NCBI GenBank assembly: GCA_016794365.1
Contig: JAEUKB010000028.1
Location: 1 to 64,000, forward strand
DNA length: 64,000 nt
Direction: 5' to 3'
DNA from: Myxococcales bacterium
GTDB taxonomy: Bacteria; Myxococcota_A; Polyangia; Palsa-1104; JAEUJZ01
The number at the start of each line of letters is the position of its first letter. The stretch's first letter is position 1. Shown one piece after another: positions 43,219 to 53,541 of the stretch. The notes under the pieces are model-generated. The model saw only the letters and a list, made by a program, of their open reading frames with translations. It ran no database searches and was not told where the DNA came from. The position numbers and the translations under genes were made by a program.

Positions 43219-44336
43219 GGGACACCGGGCTGCGCAAAGCCAAGTCCTACGCCACCACTTGGGGTGATAAGATGCGCTGCTTGGCGATGCTGCGCAATCT
43301 CAACAGAAGGCCAGGCAGACAGCCCCGCATGTCGATCCAGACCACACGGCAGCGGAGCCAAAGGCAGAGACAGAGCCAGCTCACACGAGGCAGCCAGCGC
43401 AACCGGACCGTCGAACAGATGCGTCACAATCACCCCAAGTCCTTGCGCTTGTGCCCGCAGCGCCAACTTTCGTGCCGCACGCAGTCCATGCAGCGCGGGC
43501 TTGATCACAAAGGCCGCACAGCCCGGTGCATGCAGCAGTGCCGCGTACGGATCGCTTGCAGCGTCGCAGGGGAAGTCGGACAGAGACTCATCCGCAGCCC
43601 AGGGAATCGCGCAGACTCCCAACGTGGCAAGCGCTGCGACCGAAGTCGGCTGCTCGATGAGCACAACCCCATACTTGGCAAAGTCTTGCAGACGCGCGCG
43701 CGCCCGATCGGGTGGATAGACTCCGTTTGCATCCAAACGCAGCGTCACCGAGTGGCCTAGCTCGTCGCGGAGCTGCTTCAATAAAAGAAGCTCTTTGTCT
43801 GCCTCTTTTTGCGATTCCTGATCTGAAGACTGCGCTGCACCGACCTTGATCTTCAGCGTGGTGATGCCGCGCCGCACCGCTGCATGCGCTTCTTCCAGCG
43901 TGCTGATCAGCGCACTGCGCACGACCGCCGCTTGCTCTTGTCCGCCCAAAAATGTCGCAACAGAGACTCCGCTTCGACGAGCCAGCAGATCACACAGCGC
44001 CGTCTCAAAGGCAAAGCGCGCTTCAGGATACGCATCCAGTGCCGGAATCAGCGGCCAGCCTTCTGCATCCACCCCGGTTGTGTACGCACGAAGATCGCCC
44101 AGCTCGTGCAGGACAGAGACACACTCCTCAAACGTGCTGCGACTATGCCCCGGAAGAGGTGACGCTTCCCCAACACCGACGCAGCCATCGTGATCCCACA
44201 GCGTCAGCAGAATACCCTGCCGCGCGGTCCAGACCTGTCTTGCGTTGAAAACGGACTGCGACAGAGTGCCGCCTGCGACCAAGACCCGGCAGCCCGCAAG
44301 CCGCAGATCTGCGAGGCACGTCGCGAAAGCACTCAC
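43209..44336 (-). CDS. menC: o-Succinylbenzoate synthase
   Basis: The protein is 375 aa of the enolase superfamily (MLE/OSBS group). An N-terminal capping domain (GEASPLPGHSRSTFEE) is followed by the barrel with TLKIKVGA (acid/base Lys), RLDANGVY, LIEQPT, ADESLSD and FVIKPALHG (second Lys). These supply the Asp-Glu-Asp metal ligands and two lysines. It dehydrates SHCHC to o-succinylbenzoate. The 4-bp overlap with menA and 10-bp overlap with menE indicate coupled translation. Confidence 0.92.
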   Translation of the reverse strand: MSAFATCLADLRLAGCRVLVAGGTLSQSVFNARQVWTARQGILLTLWDHDGCVGVGEASPLPGHSRSTFEECVSVLHELGDLRAYTTGVDAEGWPLIPALDAYPEARFAFETALCDLLARRSGVSVATFLGGQEQAAVVRSALISTLEEAHAAVRRGITTLKIKVGAAQSSDQESQKEADKELLLLKQLRDELGHSVTLRLDANGVYPPDRARARLQDFAKYGVVLIEQPTSVAALATLGVCAIPWAADESLSDFPCDAASDPYAALLHAPGCAAFVIKPALHGLRAARKLALRAQAQGLGVIVTHLFDGPVALAASCELALSLPLAPLPCGLDRHAGLSAWPSVEIAQHRQAAHLITPSGGVGLGFAQPGVPWS

Positions 44337-45241
44337 AGCACCATTCCCAGCGCAAACAGCAGACCAAACAGAAGCACCAGCTTGGCCGTCCCAGCCAGCG
44401 TCTTGTTCAGCACCGCGCCGTGATCACGCAGCACCGAAAGACACAGCGGAATCGCAAGCGGAACCGACAGAAGCGGCAGCAGTCCAGTGCGACCCAACAG
44501 ACCGGACAAAACCAGATAGATCGGAACCAGATACGCGAGCGCGATCAGCGCAAAGTACTCGACCAGTCCAAAGGTGCGACCGAAGCGAACCACCAGCGTT
44601 CGCTTGCCCGCTTTGACATCGGTAGGACCATCGCGAAGGTTGTTCACCACCAGCACCGCAGTGGCCAGCGCACCGACGGGAAGAGACGCCCAGACAGCCA
44701 GCGCTGCTACGCTCCCGGTTTCCACGAACACAGTCCCACAGACCGCGACCAGACCGAAGAACACAAACACAAACAGATCCCCAAGACCATTGTATCCCAG
44801 CGGATAGGGGCCACCTGTGTAGGCGATTCCTGATGCGATCGACAGCACCCCGATGAGCAGAATCACCGGACCGGAAGACCACGTTAGGTAGATGCCCATC
44901 AGCGTCGCCAGCGCAAAGCTGACATACATTCCCAATCGAACATTGTGCGGCGCGATCAGACCGGTTTGTGTGACGCGCAGCGGGCCCAAGCGCTCTGCGG
45001 TGTCGGCCCCCTTTTCGTAGTCGAACACATCATTTGCCAGGTTCGTTCCGATCTGAATAAAGATCGCGCCAAACAGCGCCGCCAGCGCAGGCCACACCCG
45101 TACTGCGTGCATGGTGTACGCAACCGCAGTACCGATGATCACCGGAATCACACCGACGGTGAGCGTAGCCGGACGAGTCGCCAGCAGCCACGCCTTGAAA
45201 GAGTCTTTCGCTACGCCATGCGGCGCTGTTTGCTGGCTCAT
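44333..45241 (-). CDS. menA: 1,4-Dihydroxy-2-naphthoate polyprenyltransferase
   Basis: The protein is 302 aa with about eight or nine membrane helices, an UbiA-superfamily prenyltransferase. The first Asp-rich motif is [14 protein letters not shown] and the second is [17 protein letters not shown], as in MenA. It joins the polyprenyl chain to 1,4-dihydroxy-2-naphthoate at the inner membrane, giving demethylmenaquinone. The prenyl donor is probably made by the synthase encoded at 51878. Four-base overlaps tie it to menB and menC. Confidence 0.95.
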   Translation of the reverse strand: MSQQTAPHGVAKDSFKAWLLATRPATLTVGVIPVIIGTAVAYTMHAVRVWPALAALFGAIFIQIGTNLANDVFDYEKGADTAERLGPLRVTQTGLIAPHNVRLGMYVSFALATLMGIYLTWSSGPVILLIGVLSIASGIAYTGGPYPLGYNGLGDLFVFVFFGLVAVCGTVFVETGSVAALAVWASLPVGALATAVLVVNNLRDGPTDVKAGKRTLVVRFGRTFGLVEYFALIALAYLVPIYLVLSGLLGRTGLLPLLSVPLAIPLCLSVLRDHGAVLNKTLAGTAKLVLLFGLLFALGMVL

Positions 45242-46068
45242 GGGAATCGCTTGAACTTCCTGAAGTTGGGCTTGCGCTTTTCCAAAAACGCTTCCTTTCC
45301 TTCCCGTCCTTCTTCGGTCAGGTAGTACAGCAAAGTCGCGCTGCCTGCCAGCTCCTGAAGACCGGCTTGTCCGTCGCAGTCTGCGTTGAGCGCAGCCTTG
45401 AGGAAGCGGAGCGCGGTCGGGCTGTTTTGCAGCATCTCACGCGACCACTTGAGCGTTTCCTGTTCCAGCTCGGCCAGCGGAACCACGGTGTTCACAAGCC
45501 CCATCTCAAGCGCTTGCTTGGCATCGTACTGACGGCACAGGAACCAGATCTCGCGCGCTTTCTTTTGACCCACGATGCGCGCCATGTAGGAAGCACCGTA
45601 GCCACCGTCGAAGCTACCGACCTTGGGTCCAGTCTGTCCAAAGCGCGCATTGTCCGCCGCGATCGTCAGATCACACAGCAGATGCAGGACGTGACCTCCG
45701 CCGATTGCGTAGCCCGCAACCATCGCGATCACAGGCTTCGGAATCGTTCGGATCTGGCGCTGAACGTCCAGGATGTTCAGGCGCGGAATGCCATCTTCAC
45801 CAACGTAACCACCATGTCCGCGCACGCGCTGATCACCACCGGAACAGAATGCATCTGGACCTTCTCCGGTCAGGATCACCACACCGATGTCCGCATCATC
45901 CCGCGCATCGTTGAACGCGGTAGACAGCTCCTTCACGGTGAGTGGTCGGAAGGCGTTGCGAACCTCTGGACGATTGATCGTAATCTTGGCGATTCCGTCG
46001 TCGGTCTTTTGGTACTTGATGTCTTGGAAGCCGAAGCCATCGACAGACTTCCACACGGTCTCACTCAT
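45238..46068 (-). CDS. menB: 1,4-Dihydroxy-2-naphthoyl-CoA synthase
   Basis: The protein is 276 aa from ATG at 46068; the longer frame overlaps menDH. It is a crotonase-family enzyme: [28 protein letters not shown] (oxyanion hole), [21 protein letters not shown], and the MenB-specific [22 protein letters not shown] plus the C-terminal [22 protein letters not shown] (Tyr and KRKP). The GGDQ motif marks the bicarbonate-dependent type I MenB. It cyclises o-succinylbenzoyl-CoA. The ATG overlaps the menDH stop codon. Confidence 0.95.
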   Translation of the reverse strand: MSETVWKSVDGFGFQDIKYQKTDDGIAKITINRPEVRNAFRPLTVKELSTAFNDARDDADIGVVILTGEGPDAFCSGGDQRVRGHGGYVGEDGIPRLNILDVQRQIRTIPKPVIAMVAGYAIGGGHVLHLLCDLTIAADNARFGQTGPKVGSFDGGYGASYMARIVGQKKAREIWFLCRQYDAKQALEMGLVNTVVPLAELEQETLKWSREMLQNSPTALRFLKAALNADCDGQAGLQELAGSATLLYYLTEEGREGKEAFLEKRKPNFRKFKRFP

Positions 46069-48752
46069 GGTCTTTCTACTCCGTGGCAAGGGTGATCGGT
46101 TCCAGCGTGAACAGACTGATCGGTCTGCGCTGACTCTGGTTGTACGATGTCGGGAAAGATCGCAGCGCCGTGCTGAGCGACAAGCTGCGACCACACCCAC
46201 GAGGGATCTTCTAACAGCAGGTTGTGTCCGCACCCCGGTGCGATCCGATGCGTGACCTGCGGATGAAGGACGGAAAGCGCGCGACCAAGCGCTGTAAACT
46301 TGTCATCTAGCGCTCCGGTCAGGACCAACATGGGAATGCGCAGCGACGGAATCTGCGACCACTGACTTGGCATCTGGCCGGTTCCAAGCACCCGCAGCGC
46401 CCACGCCAGAGCGGTGCGATCTTGATCAAGTCGCTGGCTCCTTTGCGCGTCTTTTGCGTGATCAGGAAGGCGCTGCTGCGACGAAAACAGCGGCAGGGAC
46501 TCCCACTCTTTCACAAAGTCAGACAGGTCACTGTGCAGCAGCTTTTGACACAGCGCGGACTCCCAGCGCGTTCGCTCCGCCCGCACCTTGTCATCGCGGA
46601 TTCCGGGGTCAGCCCCGATCAGCGTCAGTGACTGCACGCGATCAGGATGTCGAATCGCCAGCGCCAGCGCCACACGAGCCCCCAAAGAATAGCCGTGCAG
46701 CGCAAAGCGTGGAAAGGGAATCCGCGCCGCCAGCGCATCGATCACCGCGTCAAAGTCTGCATCAGCAAGCAGCCAGGGCGATGGACCATGACCCGGAAGA
46801 TAAGGGCAAAACGTAGGCGCCGCGCAGCGACGAATGATCGGTTCCCACAGCGCAGGCGAGCCCAAAAATCCGTGCAGAAACACCTGCGGCTGGAGCGTGA
46901 TCAGTGGCTCTGTCGGCTTTGAATCTGTCATGACCTGCGGAATCGATTGTTGCGCCGACAACGACTTACTTGTCTGCGCAAAGACTTGCAGTGCCTGCTG
47001 CTGGATCTGCTTGCGCAAGCAAGCGCCTTCATCCCCGGAAACCACCGCTTCAATGACAAAGGGACGATCGGCAGCCAGCGCTTGCGCCATCGCCGTACGC
47101 AGGGATGCTTCGCTACAGACGCGAAGAAAAGGAATCCCAAACGCTGCGGCAGCCTGGCCAAAATCGACCGCACGCGGGGTCAGAAACAGCGACGAAAAGT
47201 AAGGCTTCGCCAGCGCATTGCTGCCAATCGGAAGCTGCGCAAAGATCTGGCCTCCCCCGTTTTGAACGATCACCACCACGAGCGGTCCAGACACCGCTTG
47301 CAGCGCTTGCAGTCCGCTCAGATCATGCAGCGCGCTCACATCCCCCAGCAGCAGCGCCACAGGATCAGCAAGCACGCTGCGCGCACCCGCTGCACCGGAT
47401 AGCAGGCCATCAATTCCGCTGGCACCGCGCTGATGAAAGACCCGCAGCGGCTTGTCGGAAGGAACGCAGAACAGATCCAGATCTCGCACCGGAAGGGAGT
47501 TGCCAACCAGCAGCGCAGCGTGTGCAGGAAGCGAAGTCACCACCGCACGCGCAAGCTGACCTTCAGTAAAGTGTTCTGTCTGGATCGCAGCCGAGACAAT
47601 GCGACGAATCGCCTCTTCGGCTTGGTGATGCAAAAGTGTCCAGCGCGGATCGGAAGGACGCTCCGCAGCATGCAGCGCCAGTCGATCCGCCACAGCGGAT
47701 AGGAGCAGCTCAGGAACGCAGCGAAGCAGCAGCGCAGCACTTCCGTGCGGATCATTCCAGCCATATGGCGCAACCACCACACGCTCACAGCTCGGCAACG
47801 CGCTCACAAGCTGCGCATAGGCAGAAGAGACCACCGGACCGCCCACTTCGATCAGCAGCTCTGGTGCAGCTTCTCGACGGAAATCAGGACTCCGTAGCGC
47901 GACATCAAAGCCGCCACAGATCTCGGACTGCACACCGAATCGGACACCACTTGTGGACTCTGCCCAGACTGGAAATCCTGTCTGCTGCGAGAGCCTTTGC
48001 ACCGCGATGCGCAGGGCCCCAAGATCGGTCTGACTGGCAGCAGGACCACAGACAATCAGGCCGCGCCGCGCCCTGTGACAGCGAGCATACAGCGCATCAA
48101 TCGCAGCAGCAGAGACCCCGACATCACCAGAAATCACCGTCGCAGCAGGCCTTGCAAGCAGCGCATCAATGTGTGCAGTGAAGGGCTGCGGGGTGGACTC
48201 TGTGCTCGGCTCAAGTGGCTTGCGAAAGCGAGCGTTGATGTGAACCGGACCGGGCAGCGGACCACACGATGTAGCGACGGCCTGCGCAGCAATCCGCACC
48301 ACCGCAGACAGCGCAGCGGGATGCGCATCAGGAAGTCCCAGCTCTGCATAGTGACGAACCACATCCCCGAACAGCTTGACCTGATCAATGGTCTGCGCCG
48401 CCGCACAGTCATAGTCTTCCCAGGGACGATCCGCCGTGATCACGAGCAGCGGAATGTGACTCTGGGACGCTTCGATCAGGGCTGGAAGGTAGTGCGCTCC
48501 TGCCGTTCCAGAGGTACACAAAAGCACGGTCGGAACGCCGACTGCGCGCGCTTGTCCGAGCGCAAAGAATCCCGCCACTCGCTCATCCACGATCACCGAA
48601 ATGGTCAGATCAGGATGCTGCGCAAACGCGATCGCCAGCGGCGTCGATCGGGAGCCCGGACTGACCACCACGCTGCGGACTCCGGCCTTGGCCAGCGAGC
48701 ACACAAACAGCTGCGCCCACGCGCTGTGTAGGCTGGGCTGCGCGGGGCTCAC
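46065..48752 (-). CDS. menDH: MenD-MenH fusion: SEPHCHC synthase / SHCHC synthase
   Basis: The protein is 895 aa from a GTG overlapping the menF stop. Residues 1-600 are MenD, a thiamine-diphosphate enzyme: [29 protein letters not shown] (catalytic Glu region), [17 protein letters not shown] and [13 protein letters not shown] (ThDP site GDxSxxHDxnGL). Residues about 630-880 are MenH, an alpha/beta-hydrolase-fold lyase: [26 protein letters not shown] (Ser) and [11 protein letters not shown] (His). No stop or frameshift separates the parts. The two consecutive enzymes act on unstable SEPHCHC, so the fusion may channel it. MenD and MenH are separate in E. coli and B. subtilis. Confidence 0.95.
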   Translation of the reverse strand: MSPAQPSLHSAWAQLFVCSLAKAGVRSVVVSPGSRSTPLAIAFAQHPDLTISVIVDERVAGFFALGQARAVGVPTVLLCTSGTAGAHYLPALIEASQSHIPLLVITADRPWEDYDCAAAQTIDQVKLFGDVVRHYAELGLPDAHPAALSAVVRIAAQAVATSCGPLPGPVHINARFRKPLEPSTESTPQPFTAHIDALLARPAATVISGDVGVSAAAIDALYARCHRARRGLIVCGPAASQTDLGALRIAVQRLSQQTGFPVWAESTSGVRFGVQSEICGGFDVALRSPDFRREAAPELLIEVGGPVVSSAYAQLVSALPSCERVVVAPYGWNDPHGSAALLLRCVPELLLSAVADRLALHAAERPSDPRWTLLHHQAEEAIRRIVSAAIQTEHFTEGQLARAVVTSLPAHAALLVGNSLPVRDLDLFCVPSDKPLRVFHQRGASGIDGLLSGAAGARSVLADPVALLLGDVSALHDLSGLQALQAVSGPLVVVIVQNGGGQIFAQLPIGSNALAKPYFSSLFLTPRAVDFGQAAAAFGIPFLRVCSEASLRTAMAQALAADRPFVIEAVVSGDEGACLRKQIQQQALQVFAQTSKSLSAQQSIPQVMTDSKPTEPLITLQPQVFLHGFLGSPALWEPIIRRCAAPTFCPYLPGHGPSPWLLADADFDAVIDALAARIPFPRFALHGYSLGARVALALAIRHPDRVQSLTLIGADPGIRDDKVRAERTRWESALCQKLLHSDLSDFVKEWESLPLFSSQQRLPDHAKDAQRSQRLDQDRTALAWALRVLGTGQMPSQWSQIPSLRIPMLVLTGALDDKFTALGRALSVLHPQVTHRIAPGCGHNLLLEDPSWVWSQLVAQHGAAIFPDIVQPESAQTDQSVHAGTDHPCHGVERP

Positions 48753-50155
48753 TGGATGCCTCCGATTACGCTCTTCATCGCGCGTAGCTTGGCCTCTGTC
48801 TCTGCGTACTCTGCGGCGGGATTGGAACCAGCAACCACACCAGCCCCGGCATACAGCCACGCTTGATCGGCGCGAATCAGGGCCGACCGCAGTGCCACCC
48901 AAAACTCACCGTTTCCGTCGGCATCAAAGTATCCGATCGGTGCGGCATAGACCCCGCGAGACACCGGCTCGATCTGGGCCAAGCAGCGCGCTGCCGTATC
49001 GCGCGGAAGTCCACACACAGCGGGAGTAGGATGCAGCGCAGCCACCAGATCCAGCACATGCTGGGGCGCTTCAAGCTGTCCGACAATCGGCGTACAAAGG
49101 TGGATGACGTTGCGCAGCAAACGCAAGCCAGTTGCATTGACCAGCGGCAGAGAAACCCCGCACCGGATAAGTGAATCTACAATGGCTGCGATCACATGGT
49201 CGTGCTCGCGTCGCTCTTTGTCATCCTGAAGCAGGGCTTGACCAAGCAGTTTGTCGTCGCTGCCTGCTGTTCGTGCGCGCGTGCCAGCCAGCGCTTCGGT
49301 CCAAACCGTCTGTCCACTGCGGCAAATCAAGAGCTCTGGAGTCGCCCCCAAAAAAGTTGATCCATCGCGCGTCAGTGCAAATCGATTGCATTGCGGATAT
49401 GAGTCATCTAGCGCGCATAATATCTGCTGTGGCTGCAAGTGACGATCGAGTCGCAGCTGACTTCGCCGTGCTGGCACCACTTTCTGAACCCGCTGCGCAG
49501 CGATCTCCGCCAGGGCTTGTTCGATCATTGCGCAGTAGACAGGCTGCGGCAGCTCTTCACAGGAAAGTAGCTTCGCTGGCGACGGTGGAACATCAGATAC
49601 CGACTGCACAAGCGCCGCTTCGATCGCGTCCAGCTCATGAAACAGCGTATCTGGCTGGATGAGCTCGTGACCGAAGATCGCAAGCTGAAGCAGAAGCTGG
49701 GACGGTGTCTCGATCAGCAGCCAGCGCGGCAGGACAAAGCTCGCAGTCGCAAAGGACTGCCATGGATCGGACGCGGCATCGGGCTGAAACAGCTCGCTGG
49801 GAAGTCCCAGCTCGAAGCGCAGACAGCCATACAGTCGCGGCGCAGGCAATAAGAGGCATGTGGGATGACTCTTATACCTAAGGCGCGCAAACAGTGCGTC
49901 GGCAGCGTGACGAACGGCAGTGAGAGCATCCGGTCCATCGAACGCCAGACGCACTGCTTCGCCCAGACCGCAGACGGGAAGTCCGGTTCCGCGCTCAGCC
50001 GGCGGTGCAAAGCGAAGCAGGGAAAGGGGCAGCCGAGTTCGCAAGAGCGCAGCGCTTCCACAGTCGGAATCAACCGGCGCAGTCACACAGAGCAGGCTGT
50101 CTGAAGACAGTCCTTCTTCGCTGGCGCTGGTTAGCTGCTCTCGCATCGGCTGCAC
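48749..50155 (-). CDS. menF: Isochorismate synthase
   Basis: The protein is 468 aa. The C-terminal chorismate-utilising domain contains VVPARRSQLRL, FLGATPELL, TEALAGTRARTA, LHPTPAVCGLP, SRGVYAAPIGY and YAGAGVVAGSNPAAEYAETEAKL, which bind chorismate and Mg2+. A Lys at the VQKVVPAR position acts as general base in MenF/EntC. The enzyme commits chorismate to menaquinone. The gene starts 3 bp after the ubiE stop and overlaps menDH by 4 bp. Confidence 0.95.
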   Translation of the reverse strand: MQPMREQLTSASEEGLSSDSLLCVTAPVDSDCGSAALLRTRLPLSLLRFAPPAERGTGLPVCGLGEAVRLAFDGPDALTAVRHAADALFARLRYKSHPTCLLLPAPRLYGCLRFELGLPSELFQPDAASDPWQSFATASFVLPRWLLIETPSQLLLQLAIFGHELIQPDTLFHELDAIEAALVQSVSDVPPSPAKLLSCEELPQPVYCAMIEQALAEIAAQRVQKVVPARRSQLRLDRHLQPQQILCALDDSYPQCNRFALTRDGSTFLGATPELLICRSGQTVWTEALAGTRARTAGSDDKLLGQALLQDDKERREHDHVIAAIVDSLIRCGVSLPLVNATGLRLLRNVIHLCTPIVGQLEAPQHVLDLVAALHPTPAVCGLPRDTAARCLAQIEPVSRGVYAAPIGYFDADGNGEFWVALRSALIRADQAWLYAGAGVVAGSNPAAEYAETEAKLRAMKSVIGGIQ

Positions 50156-50158
50156 GGC

Positions 50159-50893
50159 TTAGGATTCCTTGCTCGGCGTGGCTACGTACAGCGTCGCAAC
50201 CCCAAAGGTCAACGGCTCGACCGATAACATACGCAGACCACACGAGGTCATCAGCTTGGCGAAGTCCTCGGCATCAGGAAATGCCGCGATCGAGCGCTGA
50301 AGATAACGATACTCTGCCGACCCCGAAAGGAGCGATCCCAGCCACGGAACCACCGTATGAACATGGAAGCGCGCGAGGCCTCCCATCACGCCTCCTTTGG
50401 GCTCTGCCAGCTCTAGGATCGCGATCCGTCCACCAGCCTTGGTGACACGCGACATCTCGCGCAGCGCTTGGGCGCGATCGGGCACATTGCGAATCCCAAA
50501 CGCCATACAGACTCCATCAAAGGAATCGTTTGGGAACGGTAGCTTCTGGGCATCCCCTTCGACGAGTGAGATGCGATCGTGAAGTTGTTCGGCTGCGATC
50601 TTCTGCTGTCCGACTTCGAGCATCTTGACCGAAGGATCGAGTCCGGTGATCTGTGCGCCCTGCTCTGTCTGCGCCACCAAGATCGCCAAGTCAGCGGTTC
50701 CGGTGGCCAGATCCAGCACCTTGTGGGAAGGCGATAGCGCAAGCGCAGCGACGGTCTTTTTGCGCCAGCTCTGATCGATTCCCAATGAGATGATGCGGTT
50801 TAGCAGATCGTATCGTGCGGCAATGCCATCGAACATCTGGCCACTGCCTTCACGGACTCCCTTGCGTAGCTCAGCACGTTCTGTTGTGTTCAT
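50159..50893 (-). CDS. ubiE/menG: Demethylmenaquinone methyltransferase
   Basis: The protein is 244 aa. The UbiE/COQ5 family signatures are clear: MFDGIAARYDLLNRIISLGID near the start, the SAM-binding VLDLATGTADLAIL and the C-terminal GIRNVPDRAQALREMSRVTKAGG. It methylates demethylmenaquinone in the last step. Context with only menaquinone genes argues that it does not serve ubiquinone. The ATG overlaps the upstream aro gene stop by 4 bp. Confidence 0.95.
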   Translation of the reverse strand: MNTTERAELRKGVREGSGQMFDGIAARYDLLNRIISLGIDQSWRKKTVAALALSPSHKVLDLATGTADLAILVAQTEQGAQITGLDPSVKMLEVGQQKIAAEQLHDRISLVEGDAQKLPFPNDSFDGVCMAFGIRNVPDRAQALREMSRVTKAGGRIAILELAEPKGGVMGGLARFHVHTVVPWLGSLLSGSAEYRYLQRSIAAFPDAEDFAKLMTSCGLRMLSVEPLTFGVATLYVATPSKES

Positions 50894-51867
50894 CGCGACA
50901 CCAGCTGGCCAAGGACTTGCTGTAATTCATCGCCACGCAGCGCTTGCGGTCCGTCGCTGAGCGCGCGTCCGGGGTCATCATGCGTTTCGATCATCACGCC
51001 CGCTGCGCCCGCTGCCATCGCGGCTTTGGCCAGCGGCAAGATCAGATCGCGGCGTCCGGTTCCATGCGATGGATCGACAATCACCGGCAAGCGATGAACA
51101 TTGGCAAGCAGCGCCACAGCGGTCAGATCGACCAAGTTTCTCGTCGAGGGATCAAAGCCACGAATGCCGCGCTCGCACAGCACGACACCGCTCGATCCGT
51201 GATGCAGCAGATACTCCGCAGCGAGCAGCCATTCCTCTACCGTTGCAGACATCGCGCGCTTGAGCAGCACCGGCTTTTTGGTGTGTCCCACGCGCTTAAG
51301 GAGTGCGAAGTTCTGCATGTTGCGCGAGCCAATCTGCACCAGATCAGCCAGCTCGGACACCGCTCCGACATCGTGCTCTGACAGCACTTCTGTGACGACG
51401 CGCAGACCAAATTTGTCCGCCGCGCTGCGCATCCAGGAAAGCGCCGGATCCCCATGTCCTTGAAAGTTGTAGGGCGAGCTACGCGGCTTAAACGCACCAC
51501 CCCGTAGAAACGTCACGCCCAGCGGAGCCACACGCGCAGCAATCGCATCAATCTGTTCGGGTGATTCCACGCTGCACGGACCACACATCAGGGTGGGATG
51601 AGCACCCCCAATGTCATGTCCAGCGACGGTAACAACAGGCCCCTGTCGATCGATGCGCGGATGTTCAGGAACCGGAACAGAGACGCTCCGAACCCCGGCA
51701 ATCTGCGCCACCGATTCCGGGTTCACGTTCGTAGAGTGCGCAGCCACCACGAACTGAAGGCCACTATCACCAATGCTGCGCTCGGTTGCCGCAATCCACA
51801 GACCCAGCGCAGTCAGCTCACGCTTGACAGCCTGTGCGTCGGCATCGTCGCGAAGTGAAATGATCAT
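50890..51867 (-). CDS. aroF: 3-Deoxy-7-phosphoheptulonate (DAHP) synthase, type I-beta
   Basis: The protein is 325 aa. The N-terminal 70 residues are the ferredoxin-like (ACT-like) regulatory domain (MIISLRDDADAQAVKRELTA). The barrel shows MCGPCSVES, FLRGGAFKPRSSPYNFQG, TEVLSEHDV, LQ-type IGSRNMQNF, VLLKRAMSATVEEWLLAAE and IVDPSHGTGRRD. This is the type I-beta enzyme common in Gram-positives, Thermotoga and delta-type proteobacteria. It makes the first shikimate intermediate inside the menaquinone operon. Feedback inhibition through the N-terminal domain is possible. Confidence 0.93.
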   Translation of the reverse strand: MIISLRDDADAQAVKRELTALGLWIAATERSIGDSGLQFVVAAHSTNVNPESVAQIAGVRSVSVPVPEHPRIDRQGPVVTVAGHDIGGAHPTLMCGPCSVESPEQIDAIAARVAPLGVTFLRGGAFKPRSSPYNFQGHGDPALSWMRSAADKFGLRVVTEVLSEHDVGAVSELADLVQIGSRNMQNFALLKRVGHTKKPVLLKRAMSATVEEWLLAAEYLLHHGSSGVVLCERGIRGFDPSTRNLVDLTAVALLANVHRLPVIVDPSHGTGRRDLILPLAKAAMAAGAAGVMIETHDDPGRALSDGPQALRGDELQQVLGQLVSR

Positions 51868-51877
51868 ATTCCGCCCC

Positions 51878-52954
51878 CTACTTGTCCCGGTGAACCAGTG
51901 CGAGTGCCACTTGTTCCAGTGCGGAACGTGCGCGTGATGATGGCAAAGAAGACAGCGCCGAAATCGCTTCCGCCGATCGCAGTCTCGCCAGCGAGATGCA
52001 CTGATCCACCACTCCCTGTTCCCACAGCACAGTCGTTAGATGCTTCTCTAGCTGCGGATCGAGACACAGTGCAGACTGCTCACACGCTGCGGCCAGCTCC
52101 TCTGCAAGCTGTGGCGAACGCTCGATCGCGAGCAGCAGCGGATACGTCATCTTGCCTTCGTGCAGATCCGCAAACAGCGATTTTCCGACGACATCGGGAT
52201 CCCCTGCGAGATCCAGCACATCATCAATCACTTGAAATGCAACCCCGAGATTCCGTCCGTAGCTTTCCAGCAGCAGACAGTGATCATGACTGACTCCGCC
52301 TGCACTTCCGCCCGCAAACAGCGCCCAGCGGAACAGGCTCGCGGTCTTTCCTTCCACGATCTGGAAGTAGTCCGAAACGGTTCCGCGCACGTTGCCGCGA
52401 TTCTTTAGTTGCAGCGCTTCTGCTTCCAGAATCTCGTGTAGAACACTCAAGCTGCGATCCAAAAGTCCTGGGATTCCGACTCTCTGAATCCTGCGCAGTG
52501 CATCGACGAGCAGCCAGTCTCCGGCATAGATGCTTCCGGCATTTCCATAGATCACGCGCGCTGTATCCAGACCACGCCGCTTGTCTCCCAGATCGATGAC
52601 ATCATCGTGTAGGAGCGTTGCAGAGTGAACCAGCTCGACGGCAATCGCCAGCTCGCGCGCAGCACTGCCAAAGCCTGTTCCTACGCGCGAAGCCAGTGCG
52701 ACACAGAGCGGACGAAGGCGCTTTCCTTTCTGTCCCAGAAGATGTCGCGCGCTCTCATGCATCGGTGTGTTGCGATGCTCGATCGCGGCCAGACCTTCTT
52801 CGACTTCCAGCAGATCGGAACCCATCCAGCGCCGAAGCTGCGAGAGCGTCGTCGCCAGCGTCTCAACTTTGTGCTTAGCAGAGACGGTCGATAAAATCGA
52901 AAGTACATCTTTGCTAGCATCTACTGATTTAGGAACTTGTGATTCCGCGTCCAC
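51878..52954 (-). CDS. Polyprenyl diphosphate synthase
   Basis: The protein is 358 aa from a GTG at 52954. Both Asp-rich motifs are present: ATLLHDDVIDLGDKRRG (FARM) and VIDDVLDLAGD (SARM); a GKTASLFRWA segment also fits long-chain E-type synthases such as octaprenyl or heptaprenyl synthases. It makes the isoprenoid tail for MenA. The exact chain length cannot be read safely, as it depends on the pocket-floor residues ahead of FARM. The gene lies second in the operon, 37 bp after the regulator gene and 10 bp before the DAHP synthase gene. Confidence 0.92.
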   Translation of the reverse strand: MDAESQVPKSVDASKDVLSILSTVSAKHKVETLATTLSQLRRWMGSDLLEVEEGLAAIEHRNTPMHESARHLLGQKGKRLRPLCVALASRVGTGFGSAARELAIAVELVHSATLLHDDVIDLGDKRRGLDTARVIYGNAGSIYAGDWLLVDALRRIQRVGIPGLLDRSLSVLHEILEAEALQLKNRGNVRGTVSDYFQIVEGKTASLFRWALFAGGSAGGVSHDHCLLLESYGRNLGVAFQVIDDVLDLAGDPDVVGKSLFADLHEGKMTYPLLLAIERSPQLAEELAAACEQSALCLDPQLEKHLTTVLWEQGVVDQCISLARLRSAEAISALSSLPSSRARSALEQVALALVHRDK

Positions 52955-52991
52955 GTTTCACCAACCCATCAAGTAAAAGAGCGGCTTGTCC

Positions 52992-53540
52992 TTACCGCTT
53001 TTCTGGCACAGCAGCCCTTGGCGTTTTTTCCAGCAGTCCGAAGCCCGAAAAGTCCGCGCGCCGCGACGCCAAAAAGCGATCGATAACGCCCTCTGCAAGC
53101 TGCGCAAACGACAGGAGCAGCTTGGCTTTGGTCAGCGCGCCACGTCCTTGTTCGGTCGGTACAGACTTGAGGATTCCGCACGCTTGCTCGAGTCGCTCTC
53201 GCACGCTGCGTACCCAAAAGCGCTCGCGCTCTGCGACCACTTTCGAGATCATCTTCCACAGATCCGTCTCTGCTTCAAAGAACTCGCGACGCTCACCGGG
53301 ACGCCAGACCCGACGAACCACCGCCCATTCCTGAAGCTCTTTCAGCGTCATGCTCATCGCGCCGGAAGACATCGACAGTCGCTCGGTCAGCTCGGACGCA
53401 GACAGCGGATCGCCCGCCAAGTACAGCACCGTCCAGACGCGACCGAGCGCTTTGCGAAAGCCCCAGTGCTCGATCACATCACCGACCGCATCGGCAATGA
53501 GAAGCTCTGCCTCTTGGTACAAGTTTGCGGCTGATGTCAT
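52992..53540 (-). CDS. GbsR/MarR-type transcriptional regulator of the menaquinone operon
   Basis: The protein is 182 aa. A winged helix-turn-helix lies at about 27-90: WGFRKALGRVWTVLYLAGDP, LSASELTERLSMSSGAMSMTLKELQEW, then VVRRVWRPGERREFFEAE as the wing. This matches GbsR-family regulators, which are larger MarR relatives with a C-terminal helical domain (about 95-170). Its gene starts right after a three-half-site operator and heads the ten-gene operon. Autoregulation and control of menaquinone output are inferred from position. The effector is unknown. Confidence 0.88.
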   Translation of the reverse strand: MTSAANLYQEAELLIADAVGDVIEHWGFRKALGRVWTVLYLAGDPLSASELTERLSMSSGAMSMTLKELQEWAVVRRVWRPGERREFFEAETDLWKMISKVVAERERFWVRSVRERLEQACGILKSVPTEQGRGALTKAKLLLSFAQLAEGVIDRFLASRRADFSGFGLLEKTPRAAVPEKR

Positions 53541-53541
53541 G

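Noticed and set aside
42603..43760. 385-codon plus-strand frame antisense to menE and menC
   Set aside because: It has no domain similarity and Arg/Ser/Gln-rich composition typical of a shadow frame; menE and menC on the other strand are certain.
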